Source of the DNA: Pontibacter flavimaris
GTDB lineage: Bacteria; Bacteroidota; Bacteroidia; Cytophagales; Hymenobacteraceae
Length of the DNA stretch: 64,000 nucleotides
Assembly (NCBI RefSeq): GCF_001907195.1
Contig: NZ_LVWA01000002.1
Location: 487,523-551,522 of the forward strand
Direction: 5' to 3'
Shown here: piece after piece, positions 8,061-16,185 of the stretch
How positions within the stretch are numbered: the first letter of the stretch is position 1
How the letters are laid out: each line of letters begins with the position of its first letter
Made by a program: the position numbers and the translations under genes
Notes under the pieces: model-generated
What the model was told of the DNA's origin: nothing
The model's input: only the letters and a program-made list of their open reading frames with translations
Databases searched by the model: none

Positions 8061-9119
8061 TTACGCCAGTGTAATCTCATTTGCCAGGTACACGTCCTGG
8101 ATGGCGTTCAGCAGCTCCACGCCGGCGCCCATGTCTTTCTGAAACGCCTTGCGGCCGGAGATCAGGCCCATGCCGCCCGCCCGCTTGTTGATAACAGCCG
8201 TGCGCACCGCATCCACCAGGTCGGACTCGCCTTTCGACTCGCCACCGGAGTTGATGAGGCCGGCGCGGCCCATGTAGCAGTTGGCCACCTGGTAGCGCGT
8301 CAGGTCGATGGGGTTGTCGGTCGTGAGCTCGGTGTACATCTTCTCGTTTGTCTTGCCAAAACCGATGGCCTTAAAGCCGCCGTTATTCTCCGGCAGTTTC
8401 TGCTTGATGATGTCGGCCTGGATGGTAACGCCCAGGTGGTTGGCCTGCCCGGTCAGGTCGGCGGCCACGTGGTAGTCCACGCCGTCTTTCTTGAAGGCGT
8501 TGTTGCGGGTGTAGCACCACAGGATGGTAGCCATGCCCAGCTGATGCGCCCGTTCAAAGGCCTCGGCCACCTCTATGATCTGGCGCGAAGACTCTTGGGA
8601 ACCGAAGTAGATAGTGGCCCCTACGGCTGCAGCGCCCAGGTTCCAGGCATCATCCACGGAGCCGAACATGATCTGATCATACTTGTTGGGGTAGGTCATC
8701 AGTTCGTTGTGGTTGATCTTCACCACAAACGGGATCTTGTGCGCATACTTCCTGGACATCATGGCCAGGTTGCCGAAGGTGGTAGCCACCGCGTTGCAGC
8801 CGCCCTCCAGGGCCAGTTTAATGATGTTCTCCGGATCGAAGTAAATCGGGTTCGGGGCAAAAGAGGCGCCGGCGGTGTGCTCGATGCCCTGGTCCACTGG
8901 CAGAATGGAAAGGTAGCCTGTGCCCGCCAGGCGGCCGTGGTCGAACAGCTGTTGTAGGTTGCGCAGCACCTGCGGCGAGCGGCTCGACTGGGCAAAGATG
9001 CGGTCCACGAAATCGGGGCCCGGCGCATGCAGCTGCTCTTTGGAAATGGTCTGGCTCTGGTACTGCAGCAGGTTTTCTGCGTCGGAGCCAAGCAACGAAA
9101 CGATTTTCTCGTAACTCAT
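8061..9119 (-). CDS. fbaB: Class I fructose-bisphosphate aldolase (archaeal/FbaB type)
   Basis: 352 residues from the ATG at 9119 ([11 protein letters not shown]); an in-frame ATG at 9203 would add 28 residues that do not look like family sequence and lie in AT-rich spacer. The enzyme splits fructose 1,6-bisphosphate into DHAP and glyceraldehyde 3-phosphate through a Schiff base. The DhnA/FbaB-type (beta/alpha)8 blocks are visible: [58 protein letters not shown] and [11 protein letters not shown]. It neighbours accD, linking glycolysis and lipid synthesis only by position. The frame holds no exact TATACTT motif. Confidence 0.93.
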   Translation of the reverse strand: MSYEKIVSLLGSDAENLLQYQSQTISKEQLHAPGPDFVDRIFAQSSRSPQVLRNLQQLFDHGRLAGTGYLSILPVDQGIEHTAGASFAPNPIYFDPENIIKLALEGGCNAVATTFGNLAMMSRKYAHKIPFVVKINHNELMTYPNKYDQIMFGSVDDAWNLGAAAVGATIYFGSQESSRQIIEVAEAFERAHQLGMATILWCYTRNNAFKKDGVDYHVAADLTGQANHLGVTIQADIIKQKLPENNGGFKAIGFGKTNEKMYTELTTDNPIDLTRYQVANCYMGRAGLINSGGESKGESDLVDAVRTAVINKRAGGMGLISGRKAFQKDMGAGVELLNAIQDVYLANEITLA

Positions 9120-9499
9120 TTTGTTTTGATAGTTTTTGGGTAGCGTGTAAAATGAAGTAAAAAGTATGGGTTGTCTTAAACTCAGATTATCGTCATCTAC
9201 CAAAGCGGCAAAGCCCTTTCAGGCTTTATACCGCAGCGTTTTCTATAGCATGGCAGGCACCGTAACGGTGATGCAGGCGCAAAGGCTTGCCCCAAACTAT
9301 ACTTTAACCAGCCGAAAAAGTTGTGCCCGCAACCCCTATAAAAAGCCGCCTCCCACCGCATGCCGAGGTGTCGGGGCTCGTTGCAAAAGTATAAAATATC
9401 GTGAATTGTAAATATCCTTTTCCGTTCTAACTACTTTCCCCGCAAGCATCAAAACACATAGTTAATTCGTTAGTAAAGTATAAGCATAACAAATTAACT
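9120..9499. other. Divergent promoter spacer between fbaB and a lipoprotein gene
   Basis: The AT-rich spacer holds three exact copies of the AAGTATA/TATACTT motif (near 9298, 9386 and 9476). I see no hairpin, RNA gene or complete promoter pair. Short frames here do not look coding. Confidence 0.4.
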
Positions 9500-10165
9500 A
9501 TGATGGAGTTAGGTGTCACAAAATCAGCTGAGAAGTATAAATTCCTGATTATGTTTATACTTGGCCTGGCAGTATGGGGCTGCACGCCCACTACCCGCAT
9601 AACGGGCACCTGGAAAAACCCGGAGATAAGTGCCCAGAAGTATAGCAAGGTGATGGTGGTGGCTCTCTCGGACAACGTGCGCGCCAGGCAAACAGTGGAA
9701 ACCGACATGAAGGCGCAGCTACAGCAGCGGGGCCTCGATGCCGCCAGAAGCCTGGACATGTTCCCGCCCACTATGTCGGAGAAAGGCGGCCCCGACGTGA
9801 ACCAGATACTGGCTAAGGCGCGGGAGCAGGGCTACGACGCTATCCTGACGGTGGCGCTGCTGGACCAGGAAACGGAAACCCGCTACGTACCGGGCGCCTA
9901 TGGCTACACCCCCATCACGCGCTTTGGATGGTATGGCCGGTTTCGGGGATATTACACGTACTGGTACCCCACCGTCTACGATCCCGGCTACTACACCGAG
10001 GAGAAAACCTATTTCCTGGAAACCAACCTCTACGACGTGAAGACGGAGCAGCTGCAATGGTCCGCCCAAACGGAATCGCACAGCCCGGCCAGCCTCCGCA
10101 AAGCCTCCATAACGCTGGCTGAGCTAACCGTAAACAGTATGGTGCAGGAGGGGTTGCTGCAGTAA
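9500..10165 (+). CDS. Putative lipoprotein of unknown function
   Basis: 221 residues. A lysine-containing n-region and hydrophobic core lead to VWGC, a plausible lipobox with Cys at about residue 28, so it is probably an outer-membrane or periplasmic lipoprotein. The mature part starts TPTTRITGTWKNPE and has an alpha/beta pattern (KVMVVALSDNVRARQTVE, ILAKAREQGYDAILTVALLD), then an aromatic-rich segment (FGWYGRFRGYYTYWYPTVYDPGYYTEEKTYFLETNLYD), then SAQTESHSPAS. This resembles small lipoproteins of the DUF4136 kind, but I cannot assign it. The start is one of two adjacent ATG codons (9500, 9503). The gene converges on the M28 gene across a shared hairpin. Confidence 0.75.
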   Translation: MMELGVTKSAEKYKFLIMFILGLAVWGCTPTTRITGTWKNPEISAQKYSKVMVVALSDNVRARQTVETDMKAQLQQRGLDAARSLDMFPPTMSEKGGPDVNQILAKAREQGYDAILTVALLDQETETRYVPGAYGYTPITRFGWYGRFRGYYTYWYPTVYDPGYYTEEKTYFLETNLYDVKTEQLQWSAQTESHSPASLRKASITLAELTVNSMVQEGLLQ

Positions 10166-10181
10166 GGGGAGGGATGAAAAA

Positions 10182-10226
10182 AGAAATGCCGCTGGTTTCT
10201 ACGTATGAGAAGCCAGCGGCATTTCT
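10182..10226. terminator. Bidirectional terminator between convergent genes
   Basis: A 19-bp stem with one mismatch (10182-10200 with 10208-10226) and a 7-nt loop is flanked by A-rich DNA on the left and TTTCT on the right. It is placed 16 bases after one stop and 20 bases from the opposing stop. An AAGTATA copy follows at 10232-10238. Confidence 0.8.
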
Positions 10227-10245
10227 GCTGAAAGTATAAATCACT

Positions 10246-11259
10246 CTACTCGTTGTACACCACGTGCAGCACCGTCTGCCCCACGGCCTTCAGCGTGTTT
10301 TTGCTGATGATATCCATTGTGTCGGTGTGGCGGTGGTGGTATGCCCCGAAGATATCCCCGTTGCCGGCATTCGGATGCAGCTCCACGATATCGATCATCC
10401 GGATCTTGGCCAGGGTGTTCACATAGTAATGGTCGTCGGTAATGGCCGGGGCGTTCTGGTACTTGAAGAAATCCGAATAACCGATGCTGTTGCCGGCCTT
10501 CCATACTTTGTCCACGATATCCTTGGCAAACTGCCTGGAGTACCCTTCACGGGGGAAGCGGGCGTTCTCGCCCCCCACCATATCCAGCAGGATGCCATAG
10601 TTGGCGCGGTAGTTCGGCACGTGCTTGTTCCGGCTCCAGTACTGCGAGCCCAGGCACCAGGAGTCCTGCACGTATGGGCCTGCACTGCTCTCCGGCTGTC
10701 CGTAGTCCTCCCCGTCGAAAAAGATCAGGTCCACGCCCACATCCGGTTTCTGCTGCGCCGCATGTATGGTTCGGGCTATCTCCAGCAGCACCCCCACGCC
10801 ACTGCCGCCGTCGTTGGCTCCGTCTATGGGTTTGTCGGGGTTTTCCTCGTCCTTATCGGCCACAGGGCGGGTGTCCCAGTGCGCGGCCAGCAGTATGCGG
10901 TTGGCGGCGCCGGGGTTGTAGGAGGCGATGACATTGCGTAGGTTCAGCATGGTGCCGTCGTAAGCTCTGGCCTGAAACTTCTGCTCCTGCACCTGTGCGC
11001 CGTACTCCTTCAGCTTCGCCACGATCCACTCGCCGGTCTGGAAGTGCGGGCCTGTGTTGGGCACGCGCGGGCCAAAGGCTACTTGTTTCTCCACAAAGGC
11101 GTAGGCCGAATCAGGGTTAAAGGCGGGGGCCTGCACGGCTGCCGGAGCCTCCTCCTCTACTGTGGCTACCTTGTTGCCGCTTTTCTCAGCCGAGTCGCAG
11201 CTGGCAAAGCAAAGGGTTCCGCATAAGATCAGCGCCAGCATGTTCATTTTATTCTTCAT
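10246..11259 (-). CDS. M28 family zinc protein, glutaminyl-peptide cyclotransferase-like
   Basis: 337 residues from the ATG at 11259 ([13 protein letters not shown]); an ATG at 11271 is also in frame. The signal ends in a lipobox, FASC. The M28 blocks [27 protein letters not shown] and [11 protein letters not shown], and a C-terminal HHRHTDTMD, match the animal-type glutaminyl cyclase branch, in which Asp, Glu and His bind one zinc. That enzyme forms N-terminal pyroglutamate on exported proteins, which is plausible for many Bacteroidota envelope proteins. An aminopeptidase role cannot be excluded. The start overlaps the end of cysS by 11 bases, so the two are probably cotranscribed. Confidence 0.82.
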   Translation of the reverse strand: MKNKMNMLALILCGTLCFASCDSAEKSGNKVATVEEEAPAAVQAPAFNPDSAYAFVEKQVAFGPRVPNTGPHFQTGEWIVAKLKEYGAQVQEQKFQARAYDGTMLNLRNVIASYNPGAANRILLAAHWDTRPVADKDEENPDKPIDGANDGGSGVGVLLEIARTIHAAQQKPDVGVDLIFFDGEDYGQPESSAGPYVQDSWCLGSQYWSRNKHVPNYRANYGILLDMVGGENARFPREGYSRQFAKDIVDKVWKAGNSIGYSDFFKYQNAPAITDDHYYVNTLAKIRMIDIVELHPNAGNGDIFGAYHHRHTDTMDIISKNTLKAVGQTVLHVVYNE

Positions 11260-12745
11260 AAGCCCAGTCAATTCCGGTTTTCATGTCCTTGATCACGATG
11301 CCCTGCCGCTTCAGCTCCGCCCGGATGGCATCCACCTTGTCGTAGGCCTTGTTTTCCTTGGCCTCTTTGTAGAACGACAGCACCAGGTGCAGCATTTCCT
11401 CCATATCGCCTAGGGTCTCCTCCTGCAGCCCCAGCACGTGCAGCACCAGTTCCTGGTAAGTATCACGCACCAGGTCAAGCGTGCCCCTGGTCAGCTGCGC
11501 CACATCTATCTGCCCCAGGTAGATGCTGTTGATCTTCTTGAGCAGGTTAAACAGCGAGGCGATGGTCTTGGCCGTGTTCAGGTCGTCGTTCAGGCCACGG
11601 AAGCAGTCTTGGGTGAGTTTCTGCAGCTCCTCGTTCAGCTTCTCGTCCGGCACGATCTGCGTCTCTGCCTCCGGGTAACGCAGTTTTTCGAGCACGCGCA
11701 GGCCGTTCATCAGCTTGGTGTAGCCTTTGCGCGCCGCCTGCAGCGCCTCGTTGCTGAAGTCGAGGGTGCTGCGGTAGTGCGCCTGCAATATAAAGAAGCG
11801 GATCGTCATGGGCGTGTAAGCCTGCTCCAGCATCTCGTGGTTGCCGCTGAAAAGCTCGCTCAGGTTAATGAAGTTCCCCAGCGACTTGCCCATCTTCTGC
11901 CCGTTCACCGTGATCATGTTGTTGTGTACCCAGTACTTGGCACCGTCGGTGTGGTTGCAGCTGGCCTGGCTCTGGGCAATCTCGCACTCGTGGTGCGGGA
12001 ACATCAGGTCCAGTCCGCCGCCATGTATGTCAAAATTAGTACCCAAGTATTTGCGGCTCATGGCCGAGCACTCCAGGTGCCATCCCGGGAAGCCATCGCT
12101 CCACGGCGAAGGCCAGCGCATGATATGCGACGGCGAAGCTTTTTTCCAGAGCGCAAAGTCCAGTGGCGAGCGCTTTTCGTCGTGCCCTTCTGTTTCGCGG
12201 GTGTTGCTCAGCAGGTCTTCTATAATTCTGCCTGACAGCTTGCCATAGTTATGGTCCTTGTTGTATGCCGGCACATCAAAGTAAACAGAGCCATTCACTT
12301 CGTAAGCAAAGCCATTTTCCAGAATTTCCTGTATCATCTCTATCTGCTCGATGATGTGGCCTGATGCGCGTGGCTCGATATCCGGAGAAAGCGTGTTCAG
12401 TTTTTCAAGGTCGCGGTGGTACACATTGGTATAGTGCTGCACCACTTCCATCGGCTCTATCTGTTGTGCTTTGGCAATTTTCTGGATCTTATCTTCGCCT
12501 TCGTCAGCATCGTTCTGCAGGTGGCCCACGTCGGTGATGTTCCGCACGTAACGAACCTTATACCCCTGGTACTTCAGGTAACGGTACAGCACATCGAAGG
12601 TAACGGCGCTGCGGGCGTGGCCCAGGTGCGGCTCTCCGTAAACGGTCGGCCCGCACACGTACATCCCCACAAACGGGGCGTGCAGCGGTTCAAACTCCTC
12701 TTTCTTTCGCGTCAGCGTATTATACAGGTTCAGTTTCTGTTGCAT
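11249..12745 (-). CDS. cysS: Cysteinyl-tRNA synthetase
   Basis: 498 residues, within the usual 460-500. A class I synthetase that charges tRNA-Cys. The HIGH signature is HLGH at 40-43, preceded by the zinc-binding C31 (YVCGPTVYG). Other zinc ligands are in HLECSAMS and HHECEIAQ. The KMSKS signature is KMGKSLGNF around residue 285. The C-terminal DALR-like helical region completes the chain. The gene is followed by the M28 lipoprotein with overlap, an uncommon partner. No AAGTATA motif is present in 1.5 kb. Confidence 0.97.
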   Translation of the reverse strand: MQQKLNLYNTLTRKKEEFEPLHAPFVGMYVCGPTVYGEPHLGHARSAVTFDVLYRYLKYQGYKVRYVRNITDVGHLQNDADEGEDKIQKIAKAQQIEPMEVVQHYTNVYHRDLEKLNTLSPDIEPRASGHIIEQIEMIQEILENGFAYEVNGSVYFDVPAYNKDHNYGKLSGRIIEDLLSNTRETEGHDEKRSPLDFALWKKASPSHIMRWPSPWSDGFPGWHLECSAMSRKYLGTNFDIHGGGLDLMFPHHECEIAQSQASCNHTDGAKYWVHNNMITVNGQKMGKSLGNFINLSELFSGNHEMLEQAYTPMTIRFFILQAHYRSTLDFSNEALQAARKGYTKLMNGLRVLEKLRYPEAETQIVPDEKLNEELQKLTQDCFRGLNDDLNTAKTIASLFNLLKKINSIYLGQIDVAQLTRGTLDLVRDTYQELVLHVLGLQEETLGDMEEMLHLVLSFYKEAKENKAYDKVDAIRAELKRQGIVIKDMKTGIDWAYEE

Positions 12746-12849
12746 AGTAACATTAAGTATGGGCCACTAAAAGGCCGTACTTTTAAAATCTCAGCTTCTC
12801 AGGCCGATGGTGGTGCAAAACTAAAAATATTGCCCTCCTTCTCCTAACG

Positions 12850-14070
12850 CTATTCCGTGGCCTTTGGCTGCAGCACATAGGTTGCTGAGATCGGGAAGTG
12901 ATCTGAAAGGCCCATTTCGTAATGCGTCTGGAAGTTGTAGGCCTCCAGCCCCTGACTGTAGAATTGGTTGTCGATGCGCAGGAAAGGAAGCGGGCCGTTG
13001 TAGGTGGCCCCCACCCCATTACCCGCCTTCTCATGCGCGTTCTGCAGCGCCTTCGCCAGCTCGTTGTAAGTATAACTGAAGGGGATGTCGTTGAAGTCTC
13101 CACACACAATGACGGGGTAAGGCGATGCCTGCACATGCTCCAGCAACTGCTGCACCTGGGCGGCGCGGGAGATGAAGCCACTCCGCAGGCGCCGCGCCAG
13201 GTTGCGGCTTTCCTTCTTAAAGCTTGCCTCGTCGCCTATCGCAGAGTAGGTATTCTCAATGTCCTCCGACTTGATGCTCATCGACTGCAGGTGCACCGCG
13301 TAGACCCGCACCGTGTCGCCTTTCACGTTGATGTCGGCCCAGGCGGCCCGGTTGGCGCTCTGTCTATACGAATTATTAAAATGAATTGTGCCCCCTATCA
13401 AAATTGGATACTTCGAGAAAATCACAACCCCTAAGTTAGCTTTGACCTTATCTGTTTCAAGTGTAGAAACATACTTATACTTGCCGTAGCGGGTCCCGAT
13501 GCGGTTAAAGTTATTATACTCCAGTGAGTTAACGCGGCTATAGAACTCCTGCAGGCAGAACACATCGGCCGGGTGCTCGGCCACCCAGTCTATCATGTCG
13601 GTAGATACCTGCGGCACGCCCTCCACAATCTTATCGTAGGCATTGAACACGTGCACGTTGTAGCTCATCACCTGCAGCGTCTTGGCGCCCTCCGGCACTT
13701 CCTCTCCAAAGTTGATGGTTACCAGGCGGGCGTAGTAGCTCCAGGCAAGCATGAACGCGGAGAGCGGCAGCACCAGCAGCCACGAGCGGCGCAGCACCCA
13801 GTAGAGCAGGAACAGGAAATTAAGCACCAGCGCGCCCGGCAGCGAGAAGGCCACAAAGCCAGCTGGCCAGAACGTGCTGGGCGGCACCTGCAGGCACAGC
13901 ACGCCCACCAGCATCCAGAGCACCACCAGGGTGTTCAGAATGAGCCATACCCGTCTGCGTATATTTTTGAATGTTCCTGCCACAAAAGCAAACTTACGAA
14001 TTCTGCACCTATCTATTCCAAGCCGCCTCTCATAATATCTGAATATCTGAGAAGCCGTATAAGCACCCAT
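12850..14070 (-). CDS. Membrane-anchored endonuclease/exonuclease/phosphatase (EEP) family protein
   Basis: 406 residues. Three hydrophobic segments lie near residues 38-60, 66-90 and 94-113. They are followed by an EEP-fold catalytic domain: VMSYNVHVFN (metal-binding Asn), FCLQEFYS (metal-binding Glu), VVHLQS-like AVHLQSMS, VCGDFNDIP (catalytic Asp and Asn) and GLSDHFPISA (catalytic Asp-His). All key residues are present, so it should hydrolyse phosphodiester or phosphomonoester bonds at or outside the membrane. The substrate is unknown. The first 28 residues are basic and could be untranslated if a later start is used. The gene is divergent from rimP. Confidence 0.88.
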   Translation of the reverse strand: MGAYTASQIFRYYERRLGIDRCRIRKFAFVAGTFKNIRRRVWLILNTLVVLWMLVGVLCLQVPPSTFWPAGFVAFSLPGALVLNFLFLLYWVLRRSWLLVLPLSAFMLAWSYYARLVTINFGEEVPEGAKTLQVMSYNVHVFNAYDKIVEGVPQVSTDMIDWVAEHPADVFCLQEFYSRVNSLEYNNFNRIGTRYGKYKYVSTLETDKVKANLGVVIFSKYPILIGGTIHFNNSYRQSANRAAWADINVKGDTVRVYAVHLQSMSIKSEDIENTYSAIGDEASFKKESRNLARRLRSGFISRAAQVQQLLEHVQASPYPVIVCGDFNDIPFSYTYNELAKALQNAHEKAGNGVGATYNGPLPFLRIDNQFYSQGLEAYNFQTHYEMGLSDHFPISATYVLQPKATE

Positions 14071-14234
14071 CCGCCCGTGCCGGCACCCTGTAACTATAGG
14101 CGAACTAAAATATTGCCCTGCCTGTTATGCTACAAGGCCCGGACTGTCGCGCCTTTGTCGGGAAGAATATTTTTACCCGAATTTGCTTTTCAATATGCCC
14201 GTAAATATTTAATACAAGCCATTGGTGCACAATA

Positions 14235-14266
14235 TTTGTGTATATAATGAATTTGTAGTAAATTTG
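14235..14266 (+). promoter_or_regulatory. Promoter of the rimP-nusA-infB operon
   Basis: A -33 TTTG at 14235-14238 and a -7 TAAATTTG at 14259-14266 are separated by 20 bases, matching the Bacteroidota sigma consensus TTTG-N(19-21)-TAnnTTTG. Transcription would start near 14272, giving a leader of about 58 nt before the rimP ATG. This is the best full promoter I see in the window. Confidence 0.75.
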
Positions 14267-14288
14267 CAGCAATATTTCCAAGGAGCTG

Positions 14289-14307
14289 AGGGGACACGAA
14301 GTCCCCT
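14289..14307 (+). promoter_or_regulatory. Leader hairpin before rimP
   Basis: AGGGGAC (14289-14295) pairs with GTCCCCT (14301-14307) around a 5-nt loop, followed by TCTTTATTT. It lies between the predicted start site and the rimP ATG at 14331. It looks like a weak intrinsic terminator or attenuator inside the leader of an operon whose second gene, NusA, acts on such hairpins. Confidence 0.6.
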
Positions 14308-14330
14308 TCTTTATTTCTTAACCGTTTGTT

Positions 14331-14804
14331 ATGGCACTAACCGCAAAGAATATAAGAGCGATGGCGGAGGCGAGCCTGCCGGAGGGCGAGCTGTTTATCG
14401 TAGATGTGGCCGTGTCGGACTCTACGGCCAGGCCAAAGGTTACCGTGCTGGCCGATGGCGAGCAGGGCATCACGATAGACCAGTGTGCTACGCTTAGCCG
14501 CCGCATCAGCAAAAAGATAGAGGAGGCATTTGGCGAAGAGTTGAGCTATACGATCGAAGTGAGCTCGCCGGGCGTGGACTTCCCGCTCACGCAGCCCCAG
14601 CAGTTTAAGCGCCACACCGGCCGCAGCCTGAAGGTGAAACTGCAGGACGGCACCGAGAAGACAGGCAAGCTGGAGGAAGTGACCGATACCGGCCTTAACC
14701 TGGCGGAGGAAGTAAAACAAAAAGGAAAAAAGGTAACGTATGTGCCTGTGCAGATACCCTTCGGGGACATTGTAAAAGCAAATGTTGTAATCTCATTTAA
14801 ATGA
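14331..14804 (+). CDS. rimP: Ribosome maturation factor
   Basis: 157 residues. RimP is a cytosolic factor for 30S subunit assembly. The two-domain layout is visible: an alpha/beta N-domain (FIVDVAVSDS, KVTVLADGEQGITIDQCATLSRRISKKIEE, YTIEVSSPGVDFPLT), then a small SH3-like barrel (GRSLKVKLQDGTEKTGKLEEVTDTGLNL). The VSSPGVDFPL element is the family's best conserved block. It is the first gene of the classic rimP-nusA-infB operon, with 7 bases to nusA. Confidence 0.95.
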   Translation: MALTAKNIRAMAEASLPEGELFIVDVAVSDSTARPKVTVLADGEQGITIDQCATLSRRISKKIEEAFGEELSYTIEVSSPGVDFPLTQPQQFKRHTGRSLKVKLQDGTEKTGKLEEVTDTGLNLAEEVKQKGKKVTYVPVQIPFGDIVKANVVISFK

Positions 14805-14811
14805 TAAGATA

Positions 14812-16065
14812 ATGAACAGTTCAGTCCTGATCGAGTCGTTCGCCGAATTTGCGAAATTCAAGAACATAGACCGCCCGACCATGATGCGCATCCTCGAGGA
14901 TGTATTCCGCACCATGATCCGCAAAAAGTGGGGCACCGATGAGAACTTCGACATCATCCTCAACGTGGAGAAGGGAGACCTGGAGATCTGGCGCAACCGC
15001 GAGATCGTGGACGACAACTCCGAGGACATCTGGGAGACAGACAAGATCAGCCTTACGGATGCCCGTAAGATTGAGCCTGACTTTGAGGTAGGCGAGGAAG
15101 TATCGGAGGAGGTGAAGCTGGAGGACTTTGGCCGCCGCGCCGTACTGACAGCCCGCCAGACGCTGATCCAGCGCATCAAGGATATGGAGAAGGAACTGCT
15201 GTTCCAAAAGTATAAGGACCTGGTGGGTGAGATCATCTCCGGCGAGGTGTACCAGGTATGGAACCGCGAGGTGCTGCTGCTGGACCAGGAGGAGAACGAG
15301 CTGCTGATCCCGAAGGTGGAGCAGATCCCGAAAGACCGTTACCGCAAAGGCGACGTAGTAAGAGCGGTGGTGCAGCGCGTGGAGATCGTGAACGGTAACC
15401 CGAAGATCATCCTTTCCCGCACCTCCCCCGCTTTCCTGGAGCGCCTGTTCGAGAACGAGGTGCCGGAGATCTTCGACGGCCTGATCGCCATCAAGAAAAT
15501 CGTGCGTGAGCCGGGCGAGCGCGCCAAAGTTGCCGTAGAATCCTTTGACGACCGCATCGACCCGGTAGGCGCCTGCGTAGGCATGAAGGGCTCCCGTATC
15601 CACAGCATCGTGCGCGAGCTGGAGAACGAGAACATCGACGTGATTAACTTCACCGAGAACCTGGAGCTCTACATTCAGCGTGCCCTTAGCCCGGCTAAGA
15701 TCAGCAGCATGAAGATAGACGACGAGAACAAGCGCGTATCCGTGTTCCTGAAGCCAGACCAGGTATCCCTGGCCATTGGTAAGGGCGGCCAGAACATCAA
15801 GCTGGCCAGCCGTTTGGTGGATATGGAGATCGACGTGTTCCGTGAGTCTGAAAGCTATGAGGAAGACATCAGCCTGGAGGAATTCTCCGATGAGATCGAG
15901 GATTGGGTGATCGCAGAACTGCGCCGCATCGGCCTGGACACCGCCAAGAGCGTGCTGGCCGTAACCAAGGAAGACCTGCTGCGCCGCACGGAGCTGGAGG
16001 AAGAGACGATTGACGATGTGCTCTCCATACTTCGGGAAGAGTTGGAAGAAGAAGACAATCAATAG
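14812..16065 (+). CDS. nusA: Transcription termination/antitermination protein NusA
   Basis: 417 residues; Bacteroidota NusA is about this length and lacks the longer C-terminal repeats of E. coli. The N-terminal RNA polymerase-binding domain covers about 1-125, S1 about 130-200 (GEIISGEVYQVWNREVLL), and two KH domains about 205-345 with KIILSRTSPAF, VGMKGSRIHSIVRELE and AIGKGGQNIKLASRL. The acidic C-terminal tail carries a helix-hairpin-helix-like segment. It binds elongating polymerase and modulates pausing. There is one AAGTATA copy (near 15208). It is followed after 120 bases by infB. Confidence 0.96.
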   Translation: MNSSVLIESFAEFAKFKNIDRPTMMRILEDVFRTMIRKKWGTDENFDIILNVEKGDLEIWRNREIVDDNSEDIWETDKISLTDARKIEPDFEVGEEVSEEVKLEDFGRRAVLTARQTLIQRIKDMEKELLFQKYKDLVGEIISGEVYQVWNREVLLLDQEENELLIPKVEQIPKDRYRKGDVVRAVVQRVEIVNGNPKIILSRTSPAFLERLFENEVPEIFDGLIAIKKIVREPGERAKVAVESFDDRIDPVGACVGMKGSRIHSIVRELENENIDVINFTENLELYIQRALSPAKISSMKIDDENKRVSVFLKPDQVSLAIGKGGQNIKLASRLVDMEIDVFRESESYEEDISLEEFSDEIEDWVIAELRRIGLDTAKSVLAVTKEDLLRRTELEEETIDDVLSILREELEEEDNQ

Positions 16066-16185
16066 TTGTGAGTTGTACTCGGTTAGGCTAATTTTGAAAA
16101 AGATTGCGCGGGGCACAGCTTATTCCTTCTAGGTAAGGCAACTATACTTTATAATACGAATAACAAGACAGCATATTAGAACAAA

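Noticed and set aside
9120..9203. Longer N-terminus for the aldolase starting at 9203
   Set aside because: The added 28 residues are not family-like and come from AT-rich spacer; [11 protein letters not shown] at 9119 is the better start.
14821..16116. 431-residue minus-strand open frame opposite nusA
   Set aside because: Its composition (His, Leu, Val, Asp-rich) is typical of an antisense shadow; nusA on the other strand is unambiguous.
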